This document shows, one piece after another, positions 7,710 through 15,655 of a DNA stretch of 64,000 nucleotides. The notes beneath the pieces were generated by a model. The model was not told the DNA's origin, ran no database searches, and saw only the letters and a list, made by a program, of their open reading frames with translations. Every line of letters starts with the position of its first letter. Position 1 is the first letter of the stretch. The stretch comes from Sphingomonas hankookensis (GTDB lineage: Bacteria > Pseudomonadota > Alphaproteobacteria > Sphingomonadales > Sphingomonadaceae). The stretch is from assembly GCF_001619955.1 (NCBI RefSeq), contig NZ_LQQO01000001.1, positions 434,001 through 498,000 of the forward strand. The letters are read 5' to 3'. Both the position numbers and the translations under genes were made by a program.

Positions 7710-7730
7710 CGTTCCGTGGATGACGGAACG
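7710..7730. promoter_or_regulatory. Perfect 8-bp inverted repeat upstream of the ferritin-like/mntH operon
   Basis: CGTTCCGT (7710-7717) and ACGGAACG (7723-7730) form a perfect inverted repeat with a 5-nt spacer, 30-50 bp upstream of the operon's first ATG. It could be an operator or the end of the lacI-type transcript; the missing T-run argues for the former. Confidence 0.4.
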
Positions 7731-7815
7731 ACCCGGACCTCTCCTTCGATGATATGCGGGTCAGGCCGACCGACATATCGCTGTAGCGTGCTGTATTGGC
7801 TGTCGTGCCGCGATG

Positions 7816-8868
7816 CTACCCCCCAGCGACCGGCGGAGGCGCGATCGATTCCCGCAGGATCAGGCGGTGTTCGTGGGCGATGGTCGCCGGGACCGGCGTG
7901 CCGGACAGCTGATCGAGCAGCAACGACGTCGCGCTGACCGCCATGTCGAACACCGGCTGGCGCATGGTGGTGATGCGCGGCCAGGTGATGCGGGCGATTT
8001 CCGAATCATCGAACCCGACGATCGACAGGTCGCGCGGCACGTCGATGCCCAGTTCGCGCGCGGCCATCAGCGCGCCGACCGCCATGTCGTCGTTCTGGGC
8101 AAGGATCGCGGTCGGCCGGTCGGGCCGGTCGAGCAGGGTCCGCGCGGCGGCAAAGCCCGAATCGAAGGTGAACAGGCCGTCGATGACCCGCGTCGGATCG
8201 ATCCGAGCGCCGGCGGCGGCGAAGGCGTCGGCATAGCCGGTCATGCGCGCGCTGCTGGCGGCATGGGTCGGATCGCCCTTGATGATGCCGATGCGGCGAT
8301 GGCCCTGCGCCAGGACGGCGCCGGCGACTTCGGCCGCGGCGACCACGTCGTCGACGACGACGCCCGGCACGATATCGTCGAACTGGGTCGGCGAGATGCG
8401 GGCGAACGGCATCCCGATCCCGACCAGTTCGTCGAGGATGCGGCGGCTGTCGGATGCCGGCGGGGCGAGCACCACGCCGTCGATCGCGGCCGAGCGCAGC
8501 AGACCGACGACCTCATCCGCATGGTCGTTGACCGAACGCACCGGCAGCACGACCAGCCGGTAGCGTTCGCCGCGCAACCGGTCGAGCACGCCCATCTGCA
8601 GGTCGACGCCATAGCTGGGCGAGGGATTTTCATAGACCAGCCCGATCAGGTAGGAGCGTTGCCGCGCCAGCCCCTGCGCCATGATGTTGGGGTGATAGTC
8701 GAGCACGCGCACCGCTTCGCGCACCCGGTCGCGCACCGCATCGGTGACGTGCGGTTCGCCGTTCAGCACGCGGGACACGGTTTTCGTCGATACCGCCGCA
8801 TGGCGCGCGACATCGACGATGGTGATGCGCCGGGACGGGCGCGATCGCGGGGATTTCATGGGCGCCAT
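7816..8868 (-). CDS. LacI/GalR-family transcriptional regulator
   Basis: A 350-residue LacI-type repressor. The N-terminal helix-turn-helix and hinge are clear (TIVDVARHAAVSTKTVSRVLNG, then HPNIMAQGLARQRS), followed by a periplasmic-binding-protein-like effector domain with the usual ILAQNDDMAVGAL and VPRDLSIVGFDDS segments. Such regulators normally sense a sugar. The start is the ATG at 8868 or the in-frame ATG at 8859, with GGAGGA just upstream. No sugar operon is adjacent: it is followed leftward by the ferritin-like/mntH group and divergent from a PDZ gene, so its target is unclear. Confidence 0.88.
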   Translation of the reverse strand: MAPMKSPRSRPSRRITIVDVARHAAVSTKTVSRVLNGEPHVTDAVRDRVREAVRVLDYHPNIMAQGLARQRSYLIGLVYENPSPSYGVDLQMGVLDRLRGERYRLVVLPVRSVNDHADEVVGLLRSAAIDGVVLAPPASDSRRILDELVGIGMPFARISPTQFDDIVPGVVVDDVVAAAEVAGAVLAQGHRRIGIIKGDPTHAASSARMTGYADAFAAAGARIDPTRVIDGLFTFDSGFAAARTLLDRPDRPTAILAQNDDMAVGALMAARELGIDVPRDLSIVGFDDSEIARITWPRITTMRQPVFDMAVSATSLLLDQLSGTPVPATIAHEHRLILRESIAPPPVAGG

Positions 8869-8988
8869 CTTCCTCCACGCCGCCGCGCGCATGTCAACCT
8901 TCGCAGGTGCGAAGATGACGCGATCTTCATGTGCCGCCCATCCGCCGGACGCCCGGCATGGCGCAGGGTGGCGGCGAAGGAGGTGGCG

Positions 8989-9387
8989 ATGGACGCGATC
9001 GGGCGCAGGTCGGGAATGCCGGTACGCGGGATCGCGCTGAGCGGTCTGGTCGCCCTTGCCCTGGTCGGACCCAGCGTCCTTGCCAGCGGGCGGAGCGCAG
9101 TGACGGCCGGCGGCGCGACGCTGTCCGTTACCCAGGCGCCGGACGGGTTGATCGTCACCAGCCTGGAGACTGGTGGCGCCTCTGCACAAGCGGGGCTGCG
9201 CGTCGGCGATGTGATCGACCGGGTCGACGGATCGGGCGCGCCGACGCCGGACATGCTGCTGCGTGCGGAGGGCGACGGCGTCGCGCGCCTGCATGTCGCG
9301 GCAAGGGGTGACGGCGTGGGCCGCACGCTGATATGGCGGCGACCAACGGAGGGCCAAGGTGAAGATCCTGATCGTCGAGGACGATGA
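8989..9387 (+). CDS. Small exported PDZ-domain protein
   Basis: A 132-residue protein with a hydrophobic signal segment (about 13-32, ending VLASG) and a single PDZ-like domain containing LETGGASAQAGLRVGDVIDRVDG, the ligand-groove signature of HtrA-type PDZ domains. There is no protease domain. A perfect AAGGAGGT (8977-8984) precedes the ATG. The end overlaps the response-regulator gene by 29 bp in another frame, so the two are co-transcribed and probably translationally coupled. I infer an envelope accessory that binds protein C-termini and may inform the kinase encoded two genes later. Confidence 0.75.
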   Translation: MDAIGRRSGMPVRGIALSGLVALALVGPSVLASGRSAVTAGGATLSVTQAPDGLIVTSLETGGASAQAGLRVGDVIDRVDGSGAPTPDMLLRAEGDGVARLHVAARGDGVGRTLIWRRPTEGQGEDPDRRGR

Positions 9388-10042
9388 ACAAACCGCCAGC
9401 TATATCGCCAAGGGGCTGACCGAGGCCGGGTTCAACGTCGATCGCGCCACCAACGGGCGCGACGGGCTGTTCCATGCCATTGACGGCGGCTACGACTGTA
9501 TCGTCATGGACCGGATGCTGCCGCAGATGGACGGCATGGCGGCGGTCGCGGCGATGCGGGCCGCCGGGGTCGCTACGCCGGTGCTGATCCTGTCGGCCAT
9601 GGGATCGCCCGACGACCGGGTCGCCGGGCTGACCCAGGGGGCCGACGACTATCTGACCAAGCCGTTCGTGTTCGCCGAACTGCTCGCCCGCGTCCGGCTG
9701 CTGACCCGGCGGCAACAGGCGGGCGGGCCGGCGGTCGAGACGAAGCTCGTCTGCGACGATCTGGAGATGGATCTGCTTGCCCGGCGGGTGCGGCGGGGGA
9801 CGCGGGTCATCGACCTGCAACCGCGCGAGTTCCGGCTGCTCGAATATCTGCTGCGCCATGCCGGGCAGGTGGTGACCCGCACCATGTTGCTGGAGGGCGT
9901 GTGGGACTATCATTTCGATCCGGGCAGCAACGTGACCGACGTGCATATCAGCCGGCTGCGGCGCAAGATCGACGAGGGTGAGGAACGCCGGCTGCTGCAT
10001 ACGGTGCGCGGGTCGGGCTATAAGCTGGGAGCCGACGCCTGA
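9359..10042 (+). CDS. OmpR-family two-component response regulator
   Basis: A 227-residue regulator starting at GTG with GGAGGG upstream. The receiver domain shows the acidic pair EDD (residues 7-9), the phospho-acceptor Asp in MDRMLPQMDG, the conserved Thr/Ser region (ILSAMG) and Lys in TKPF. The C-terminal winged helix has the typical LQPREFRLLEYLLRHAGQVV and VHISRLRRKID segments. It overlaps the PDZ gene upstream and the predicted kinase start downstream. The layout resembles QseB/TctD-like systems; the stimulus is unknown. Confidence 0.92.
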   Translation: MKILIVEDDEQTASYIAKGLTEAGFNVDRATNGRDGLFHAIDGGYDCIVMDRMLPQMDGMAAVAAMRAAGVATPVLILSAMGSPDDRVAGLTQGADDYLTKPFVFAELLARVRLLTRRQQAGGPAVETKLVCDDLEMDLLARRVRRGTRVIDLQPREFRLLEYLLRHAGQVVTRTMLLEGVWDYHFDPGSNVTDVHISRLRRKIDEGEERRLLHTVRGSGYKLGADA

Positions 10043-11385
10043 TCCGGTGGAGCCGGTCGGCGACGCTGCGCTTTGCCGCGCTGGTGTTCGCGTTGCAGAT
10101 TGCCGGGTCGGCGGTCGTGCTGTTGACGGTCCGGTCGATTACCGAAAAGCAGCTGACCGCCAATGCCACCGACGAGGCGGGGCGATTGCGCGCGACGCTG
10201 CTGGACGGATGGGCGTCGGGCGGGGTCGACCGGCTGGTGCGCGTCGCCGAGGCGCGGCTGGACCGGAGCGACCGGCCGCAATCGGTCGTGCTGGTGATCG
10301 GGCGCGACGGGCGGGTGCTGGCGGGCAATGTGGCGGCATGGCCCCCGAATGTCGTGATCGGACCGCCATCGACCATCGAAATCTTTCGCGTGGCGCGCAG
10401 CCAGCCGGAGGCGATGCGGGTGATCGGCACCGTCCTGCCCGATGGGACGCGGCTGCTGACCGGCCATGTGATCGAGGGCGAGCTGGCGTTCGTCGGCGCG
10501 ATGGAGGCGGCGATGGTCGCGGCGATGGTCGTCGCGCTGCTGCTGGCCGCCCTGGCCGGATGGGCGGCGGCGCGGCTGATCGCGGCGCGGCTCGGGCGGA
10601 CGGCACAGACGGTGGCGGCGGTGACGGCGGGCGATCTGGCGCAGCGGGTCGCGCTGGACGGGGGCAACGACGCGTTCGAGGCGCTGGGCCGGTCGGTCAA
10701 TGCGATGCTCGACCGGATCGCGATGCTGGTCGGCGAGCTGAAGCTGGCGACCGATGGGCTGGCGCATGACCTGCGCTCCCCGCTGACCCGGCTGCGCGCG
10801 ACGCTGGAACGCGCGCTGGCGGCGGCGGAGAGCGAGGAGGGGCGGGTCGCGGTGCTGCGGGCGATGGATGAGGGCGACCGGTTGCTCGGGATGCTCGACA
10901 CCGCGCTGCGCATCACGCGGGCGGAGGCGGGCATCGGGCGGGAGGCGTTCCAGCCGGTCGACCTGTCCGCGCTGGTCGCCGATGTCGCCGACATGTTCGA
11001 ACCGCTGGCCGAGGACCGCGGGCTGGCGATCCGCGTCGTGGATGGCGGCGGTGTGACCGTTCCCGCCAATCGCGAAATGATCGGACAGGCGGTGGCAAAT
11101 ATGGTCGATAACGCATTGAAATATGGCGCTGGTGTTATCCGGGTCGGCGTCGAGCAGGCGGAGGGCAGCGTGGCGATCATCGTTGCCGACGATGGTCCGG
11201 GTATCCCACCCGACCGGCGCGACGATGCGCTGCGGCGCTTCGGGCGACTGGATGCGGCGCGGACCGAAAGCGGGGCGGGCCTGGGCCTGTCGTTGGTTGC
11301 GGCGGTCGCGCATCTGCATGGCGGCACGCTGGAGCTGGGCGACAATGCGCCGGGGCTGGTCGCGCGGATGACGATCGCCGTGTAG
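10039..11385 (+). CDS. Membrane sensor histidine kinase, probable CTG start
   Basis: The kinase has an N-terminal membrane helix, a sensor region of about 115 residues, a second helix (MVAAMVVALLLAALAGWAA), HAMP, a HisKA H-box (LAHDLRSPLTRL), and an ATPase domain with an N-box (NMVDNALKYG), DDGPGIP and GAGLGLSLV. It should phosphorylate the upstream regulator. The GTG at 10084 lies inside TM1 and has no Shine-Dalgarno. Extending in frame to the CTG at 10039 adds IRWSRSATLRFAALV, a normal basic N-terminus. That CTG overlaps the regulator's stop codon and has GGGAG 8 nt upstream, and no ATG, GTG or TTG lies between. The CTG start is inferred. Confidence 0.85.
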   Translation: MIRWSRSATLRFAALVFALQIAGSAVVLLTVRSITEKQLTANATDEAGRLRATLLDGWASGGVDRLVRVAEARLDRSDRPQSVVLVIGRDGRVLAGNVAAWPPNVVIGPPSTIEIFRVARSQPEAMRVIGTVLPDGTRLLTGHVIEGELAFVGAMEAAMVAAMVVALLLAALAGWAAARLIAARLGRTAQTVAAVTAGDLAQRVALDGGNDAFEALGRSVNAMLDRIAMLVGELKLATDGLAHDLRSPLTRLRATLERALAAAESEEGRVAVLRAMDEGDRLLGMLDTALRITRAEAGIGREAFQPVDLSALVADVADMFEPLAEDRGLAIRVVDGGGVTVPANREMIGQAVANMVDNALKYGAGVIRVGVEQAEGSVAIIVADDGPGIPPDRRDDALRRFGRLDAARTESGAGLGLSLVAAVAHLHGGTLELGDNAPGLVARMTIAV

Positions 11386-11387
11386 GG

Positions 11388-11693
11388 TCAGGCGAGGCGG
11401 TGCGGGGTCGGGTCGCCGCGTTCGGCGACCAGTTGTCGATGGGCGATGGTCAGGCAGTCGCGATAGGACGCGGTCACGGAGTCGATTTCGGTGCCGGCAA
11501 GTTGCGTGACATGGGCGAGGGCGGCGTCTTCCGCCATGGTGGCCACCAGCGAGGCAGCGACGGTTTCGTCGAGGCCGAGGCGTGACAGCAGCATGCGGGT
11601 GGCCCGGACCCGCATGCGAAATTCGAAGTCGAGCAGGCGCGCGGTTTCATGCTCCGCCTTCTTGCGCATCGCCCGGCCCAGATCGAATACCAT
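11388..11693 (-). CDS. Hypothetical small helical protein
   Basis: A 101-residue charged, helical, apparently soluble protein (AMRKKAEHETARLLDFEFRM near the N-terminus; no signal or membrane segment). I do not recognise the family. It ends 2 bp from the converging kinase gene, leaving no room for a terminator. Codon use looks like that of the neighbours, which supports it being real. Confidence 0.55.
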   Translation of the reverse strand: MVFDLGRAMRKKAEHETARLLDFEFRMRVRATRMLLSRLGLDETVAASLVATMAEDAALAHVTQLAGTEIDSVTASYRDCLTIAHRQLVAERGDPTPHRLA

Positions 11694-11810
11694 GAGCTAT
11701 CAGCTAGGATGCCGGGAGGACTCGGGCAAGGTGGCGGTCGATGCTCCAAGGGGCTGCCTTTGCCGTGCCGTATTTCGCGGGAACATTCCTTGACCGGAAG
11801 GAGACGGGCG

Positions 11811-12110
11811 ATGTGGGCGTTGCTTCTGTTGATGCAGGCGGGCACCGAACCGCCCGCGCGGATCGACCTGACGCCGCTGTCGCCCGAACCGAAATGCGGC
11901 AAGGCGGAAGACGACGGCGAGATCGTCGTGTGCGGCGAGCGCGACAGCCGCCGCTATCGCCTGAATGCCCCGCCCGCTGCGGCGGAAGAGCCGATGCGGG
12001 CGGAAGTGCGGATTGGTGACGCCAAGGCCGCGGTCGAGGGTGAGAGCGCGGCGCTGGGCAGCGGGATCACGATCCCACGACTGATGGTGCGGCTGAAGAT
12101 TCCCTTCTGA
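11811..12110 (+). CDS. Small exported hypothetical protein with paired-Cys IVVCG motif
   Basis: A 99-residue protein with a short hydrophobic N-terminus (MWALLLLMQAG) and the segment CGKAEDDGEIVVCGERDSRRYR. To my knowledge this paired-cysteine pattern recurs in small secreted proteins of sphingomonads without a known function; the two cysteines could form a disulfide in the periplasm. GGAAGGAG lies 7 nt before the ATG. It converges with the large glycosyltransferase fusion gene, with 2 bp between the stop codons. Confidence 0.65.
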   Translation: MWALLLLMQAGTEPPARIDLTPLSPEPKCGKAEDDGEIVVCGERDSRRYRLNAPPAAAEEPMRAEVRIGDAKAAVEGESAALGSGITIPRLMVRLKIPF

Positions 12111-12112
12111 CC

Positions 12113-15100
12113 TCACGCCGCCTCCACCCGGCCGCTGCGCTCCAGCTTTCCCCATCCGACCACGAACCCGCCGATCGCCGAGGCGATGGCGCGCAGCACG
12201 ACCCAGTACATGATCTGCCGGTACACCAGCCGCTGCGCGACGAGCAGATGGGCGGGATAGCGCGTCTTGTTGCCGTCGAGCCGATAGGCGATCCAGCCGC
12301 AGAAGACGTCGATCGCGGTGAAGCACAGCCAGTACAGGCCCATCTGCCCGACATCGCCGCTGGTCTGTGCCCAGCCATGCTGCGCGACGCGGACGGCCGT
12401 GCCGACGATCGACAGGATCAGCGCGAGGTCGATCAGCGGCGAGATGGCGGCGAAGAAGATCTGGAACAGCCATGCCTGGGGCAGGCCGATCCGGGCGAGG
12501 CCAGCGGGCTTGCCGGTCAGCAGCACGCGGCGATGCTTCCACAGGCATTGCAGCGTGCCGAACGCCCAGCGATAGCGCTGCTTGGCGAGCGCCTTGAAGC
12601 TCTCGGGCGCTTCGGTCCACGCGACGGCGCGCGGGTCGTAGGTGACGCGCCAGCCGGCGCGCTGGATGGCGATGGTCAGGTCCTGATCCTCGGCCAGCGT
12701 GTCCTCCGGATAGCCGCCGACCGCATCCAGTGCCGCGCGCCGCCAGGCACCGACCGCGCCGGGCACCACCGTCATCGCATCGAACCCGGCGAGTGCGCGG
12801 CGTTCGAGATTCTGCGCGGTGATATATTCGACCGCCTGCCAGCGGGTGACGAGGTTCACCCGGTTGCCGACCCGCGCATCGCCCGCGACCGCCCCCAGCT
12901 TCGGATCGGCGAACCAGCGCGCCAGCCGGGCGATGGTCGTCGGTTCGAACTGGGTATCGGCGTCCAATGCGATGATCACCTCGCCCTCCGCCTGCAACAG
13001 CGCGCGGTTCAGCGCCGCCGCCTTGCCGCCATTGGCGAGCGTCAGCAGCGTGACGCGCGGATCGCGGGCGAAGCGGTCGCGCACGACGGCGCTGGTGGCG
13101 TCCTTCGACCCGTCATCGGCGACGATCACCTGCAGCCCCGGATAGTCGCTGGCCAGCACCCGCGCGACCGAATCGGCGATTACCCGCTCCTCATTATATG
13201 CCGGGATGATGACCGAGACGCTGGGATGATAGTCGGGCGGGGTCGGGCGCGTCCGCCGCGACTGGAACCATGCCAGCGCCGCCATCAGCACCGCGCGCGC
13301 CATGCCGAGACCGATGGCGAGGTAGAACAGCCAGGCGAGGCCGACCGCAATCGCCGCCAGCACGATGAAGATGGCGACATCGGTGCGGACCGCCGCGAGG
13401 TCGCGTCCGGTCACCGCCGGCATCGCGACGGCGCGCGGCACGCCGACCAGCTGCGATGCGGTGACGAAGTGATAGCCCTTCGCCTTCAGGATCGCGATGA
13501 TTTGCGGCAGGGCATCGACCGTCTGCTGCCGGTCGCCGCCGCCATCGTGCAGCAGCACGACGTTGCGCGAACTGTCGGCGCTGGCGTCCTCGACCTGCTC
13601 CACCACCTGCCGCACGATCGCGTCGGTGCCCGGCCGCTGCCAGTCGTTGGGATCGACGTGCAGCCCGACGACGGTGTAGCCGAGGTCCTGCGCCAGCAGC
13701 GCGGGTGCGATTTCGTCCATCGTCGTCGGTTCGGCATCGCCGAAATAAGGCGCGCGGAACAGCGTGGTCGACCGGCCGGTATAGGCCTGAATCAGCCGCT
13801 GGGTGGCATTCAGCTCCAGCTTGGTCGTGCGTTCGCCGGTCGTGGCGAGGTTGGGGTGGGTGTAGCTGTGGTTGCCGATCTCGTCGCCATCGGCCACGAT
13901 CCGCTGCAACAGCGCCGGATGTTCGAGCGCGTTTTCGCCGACGACGAAGAAGGTGGCGGGCACCCCGGCCTTTTCCAGCGCGTCGAGGATCGGCGGCGTC
14001 CACGTAGCGTCGGGGCCGTCGTCGAAGGTCAGCGCGATCGCCTTCGGATCGGCGCTGCCGGTGCGCTGCACGACATAGGGGGTAGGGAGCGCGGTGTAGC
14101 GTTCGTCGGCGATCATGCCGTCGCGGTCGAATTGCAGCAGGCGGTGGCCATCCGTCGGGCGGCTGGTGATGCGCAGCACTTCGCCCGATCCCTCGACATC
14201 GACATTGACCGCGCTTCGCAGGCGGCCGAGCCGCGGCACGCGCCCGGCGGTGCGGAAGGCGGCGAAATCGTTCCAGATGCCGGCATCCTCGCTGCCCAGT
14301 CGCCACAGCGCGACATCGTCCAGCCCCAACCGACGCAGCGCCGCCAGTTCGTTCCAGCTGGTCGCGGCGTCGAGCATCCACAGCTGATGGCGGCTGCCGC
14401 GTTCGTCGTCATAGGTGAAGCCGGCATTGCCGCTCGACCGGTCGAAGCCGACCGGGGCCGATGAGTCGTGCGCGGCGAGCCAGGCTTCCTCGATCGAGAG
14501 CGCATCGGCGCCGCCATCGTGCCAGTCATAGGCATAGCTGCCGAGCGCCACGACCAGCTTGTCGCGACCGACCTGGCGAATGGCCTGTTCGACCTGATCG
14601 ACGAACCAGGGTTGCGACGCGATGGGGCCGGGGGTGCCGCTTTCCCAATGTTCGTCATAGGCCATCAGGATCACCCGGTCGGTGGCGCGGGCGATATCGG
14701 CCAGTCGCCATTCGGGATCGCCCGCCGGCGCGGTGACGGCGAGGATCGCGCCCTTGGGCAGGGCGGCGTGGAGCTGCGCGAGGAAGGCGGGATAGCGGGC
14801 GACCGCTGCGGCGGGCAGGCTTTCATAGTCCATGACCAGACCGGCGGCGTGATGCGCCTGCGCATAGCCGGCCAGCTGCGCCACCAAAGCCGCGCGGGCC
14901 TGCGGATCGGCCAGCATCTTTGCGGCCCCTGCGCCGTCCCAGTTTTCGTCGGTCAGGTTCTGCACCATCGGCAGCACCTTCGGCGCGTGGCGCGTGGCGG
15001 CCATGAGCTGTGTCAGGCGTGGATCGTCGATCGCATGGACCTGCTGCCCGACGACGGTGACGAAGGCCGGCACGACCCAGTCGAGGCCGGTCATGTGCCG

Positions 15101-15409
15101 CTGGAGCGACGACAGCCCGCCGGCGGTGTCGGGGACGTAGAAGCCGATGGTCAGCGGCGATCCCGGCGTCGGCGCGCTGGTGCGGGGCAGCCAGCGGCGA
15201 TGGTTCGCCAACCCGTCGTTGCGCGGCGCGAAGGCTTCGCCATGCCGCCGCGCGAAGGGCAGGGGCATGCCGAGCGTGCGCGGCGTCAGTACGAGTGTCG
15301 TCGCAAAGGCGATCGCCGCCAGCACGACCGCCAGGATCAGCAGCGCGACCCCGCGCCTCGCCCAGATGCCGCGCCGGCCGGTGGGATCGAAGAAGATGGG
15401 CTTGCTCAC
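12113..15409 (-). CDS. Trifunctional polysaccharide enzyme: GH18-like + NodB deacetylase + GT2 glycosyltransferase
   Basis: A 1098-residue fusion. After a membrane helix (about 17-42) comes a GH18-like barrel (about 85-390) with MDYE at 193-196 in place of the DxxDxDxE signature, keeping the catalytic Glu and the preceding Asp. Next is a NodB-type deacetylase (about 455-655) with TFDDGPD (461-467) and the metal ligands in NHSYTHP (513-519). A membrane stretch (about 675-715) precedes a processive GT2 domain with DDGS (765), DADT (816), EDQD (907) and QRYRW (944), then C-terminal membrane helices. I infer synthesis, deacetylation and trimming of a beta-linked N-acetylglucosamine-type exopolysaccharide, comparable to PgaB plus PgaC activities on one chain. 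Confidence 0.85.
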   Translation of the reverse strand: MSKPIFFDPTGRRGIWARRGVALLILAVVLAAIAFATTLVLTPRTLGMPLPFARRHGEAFAPRNDGLANHRRWLPRTSAPTPGSPLTIGFYVPDTAGGLSSLQRHMTGLDWVVPAFVTVVGQQVHAIDDPRLTQLMAATRHAPKVLPMVQNLTDENWDGAGAAKMLADPQARAALVAQLAGYAQAHHAAGLVMDYESLPAAAVARYPAFLAQLHAALPKGAILAVTAPAGDPEWRLADIARATDRVILMAYDEHWESGTPGPIASQPWFVDQVEQAIRQVGRDKLVVALGSYAYDWHDGGADALSIEEAWLAAHDSSAPVGFDRSSGNAGFTYDDERGSRHQLWMLDAATSWNELAALRRLGLDDVALWRLGSEDAGIWNDFAAFRTAGRVPRLGRLRSAVNVDVEGSGEVLRITSRPTDGHRLLQFDRDGMIADERYTALPTPYVVQRTGSADPKAIALTFDDGPDATWTPPILDALEKAGVPATFFVVGENALEHPALLQRIVADGDEIGNHSYTHPNLATTGERTTKLELNATQRLIQAYTGRSTTLFRAPYFGDAEPTTMDEIAPALLAQDLGYTVVGLHVDPNDWQRPGTDAIVRQVVEQVEDASADSSRNVVLLHDGGGDRQQTVDALPQIIAILKAKGYHFVTASQLVGVPRAVAMPAVTGRDLAAVRTDVAIFIVLAAIAVGLAWLFYLAIGLGMARAVLMAALAWFQSRRTRPTPPDYHPSVSVIIPAYNEERVIADSVARVLASDYPGLQVIVADDGSKDATSAVVRDRFARDPRVTLLTLANGGKAAALNRALLQAEGEVIIALDADTQFEPTTIARLARWFADPKLGAVAGDARVGNRVNLVTRWQAVEYITAQNLERRALAGFDAMTVVPGAVGAWRRAALDAVGGYPEDTLAEDQDLTIAIQRAGWRVTYDPRAVAWTEAPESFKALAKQRYRWAFGTLQCLWKHRRVLLTGKPAGLARIGLPQAWLFQIFFAAISPLIDLALILSIVGTAVRVAQHGWAQTSGDVGQMGLYWLCFTAIDVFCGWIAYRLDGNKTRYPAHLLVAQRLVYRQIMYWVVLRAIASAIGGFVVGWGKLERSGRVEAA

Positions 15410-15578
15410 GTGGCGGCGACCTCAATAACGACTGTGCCGGCCGCGTTACGGGATCGGGCCGCGCCGGGCGGTGAGCGCCACATGAATTTTTGGTCACGCG
15501 GGCAGGACGGCGCGTGATGCCGCTTTGCAACAGGTTGCGCATTCCGGATTATTGATGATCGATACGACCCGGCATGAA

Positions 15579-15606
15579 TTGACAGCCCCCCGACAAAGCA
15601 TAGGAT
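15579..15606 (+). promoter_or_regulatory. Sigma-70-type promoter of the autotransporter gene
   Basis: TTGACA at 15579-15584 and TAGGAT at 15601-15606 are separated by 16 bp. The predicted transcription start lies about 43 nt before the ATG at 15656. No operator was recognised in the remaining 246-bp gap. Confidence 0.5.
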
Positions 15607-15655
15607 GCCGCAATCACGGCGTTTTCCGGGCCGTTCGAAGTATAGGGGGATTTAC

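Noticed and set aside
7813-8988. A long + strand frame opposite the LacI-type gene
   Set aside because: It is the antisense shadow of the regulator. Only its last 132 codons, from the ATG at 8989 with a perfect AAGGAGGT, have signal-peptide and PDZ features.
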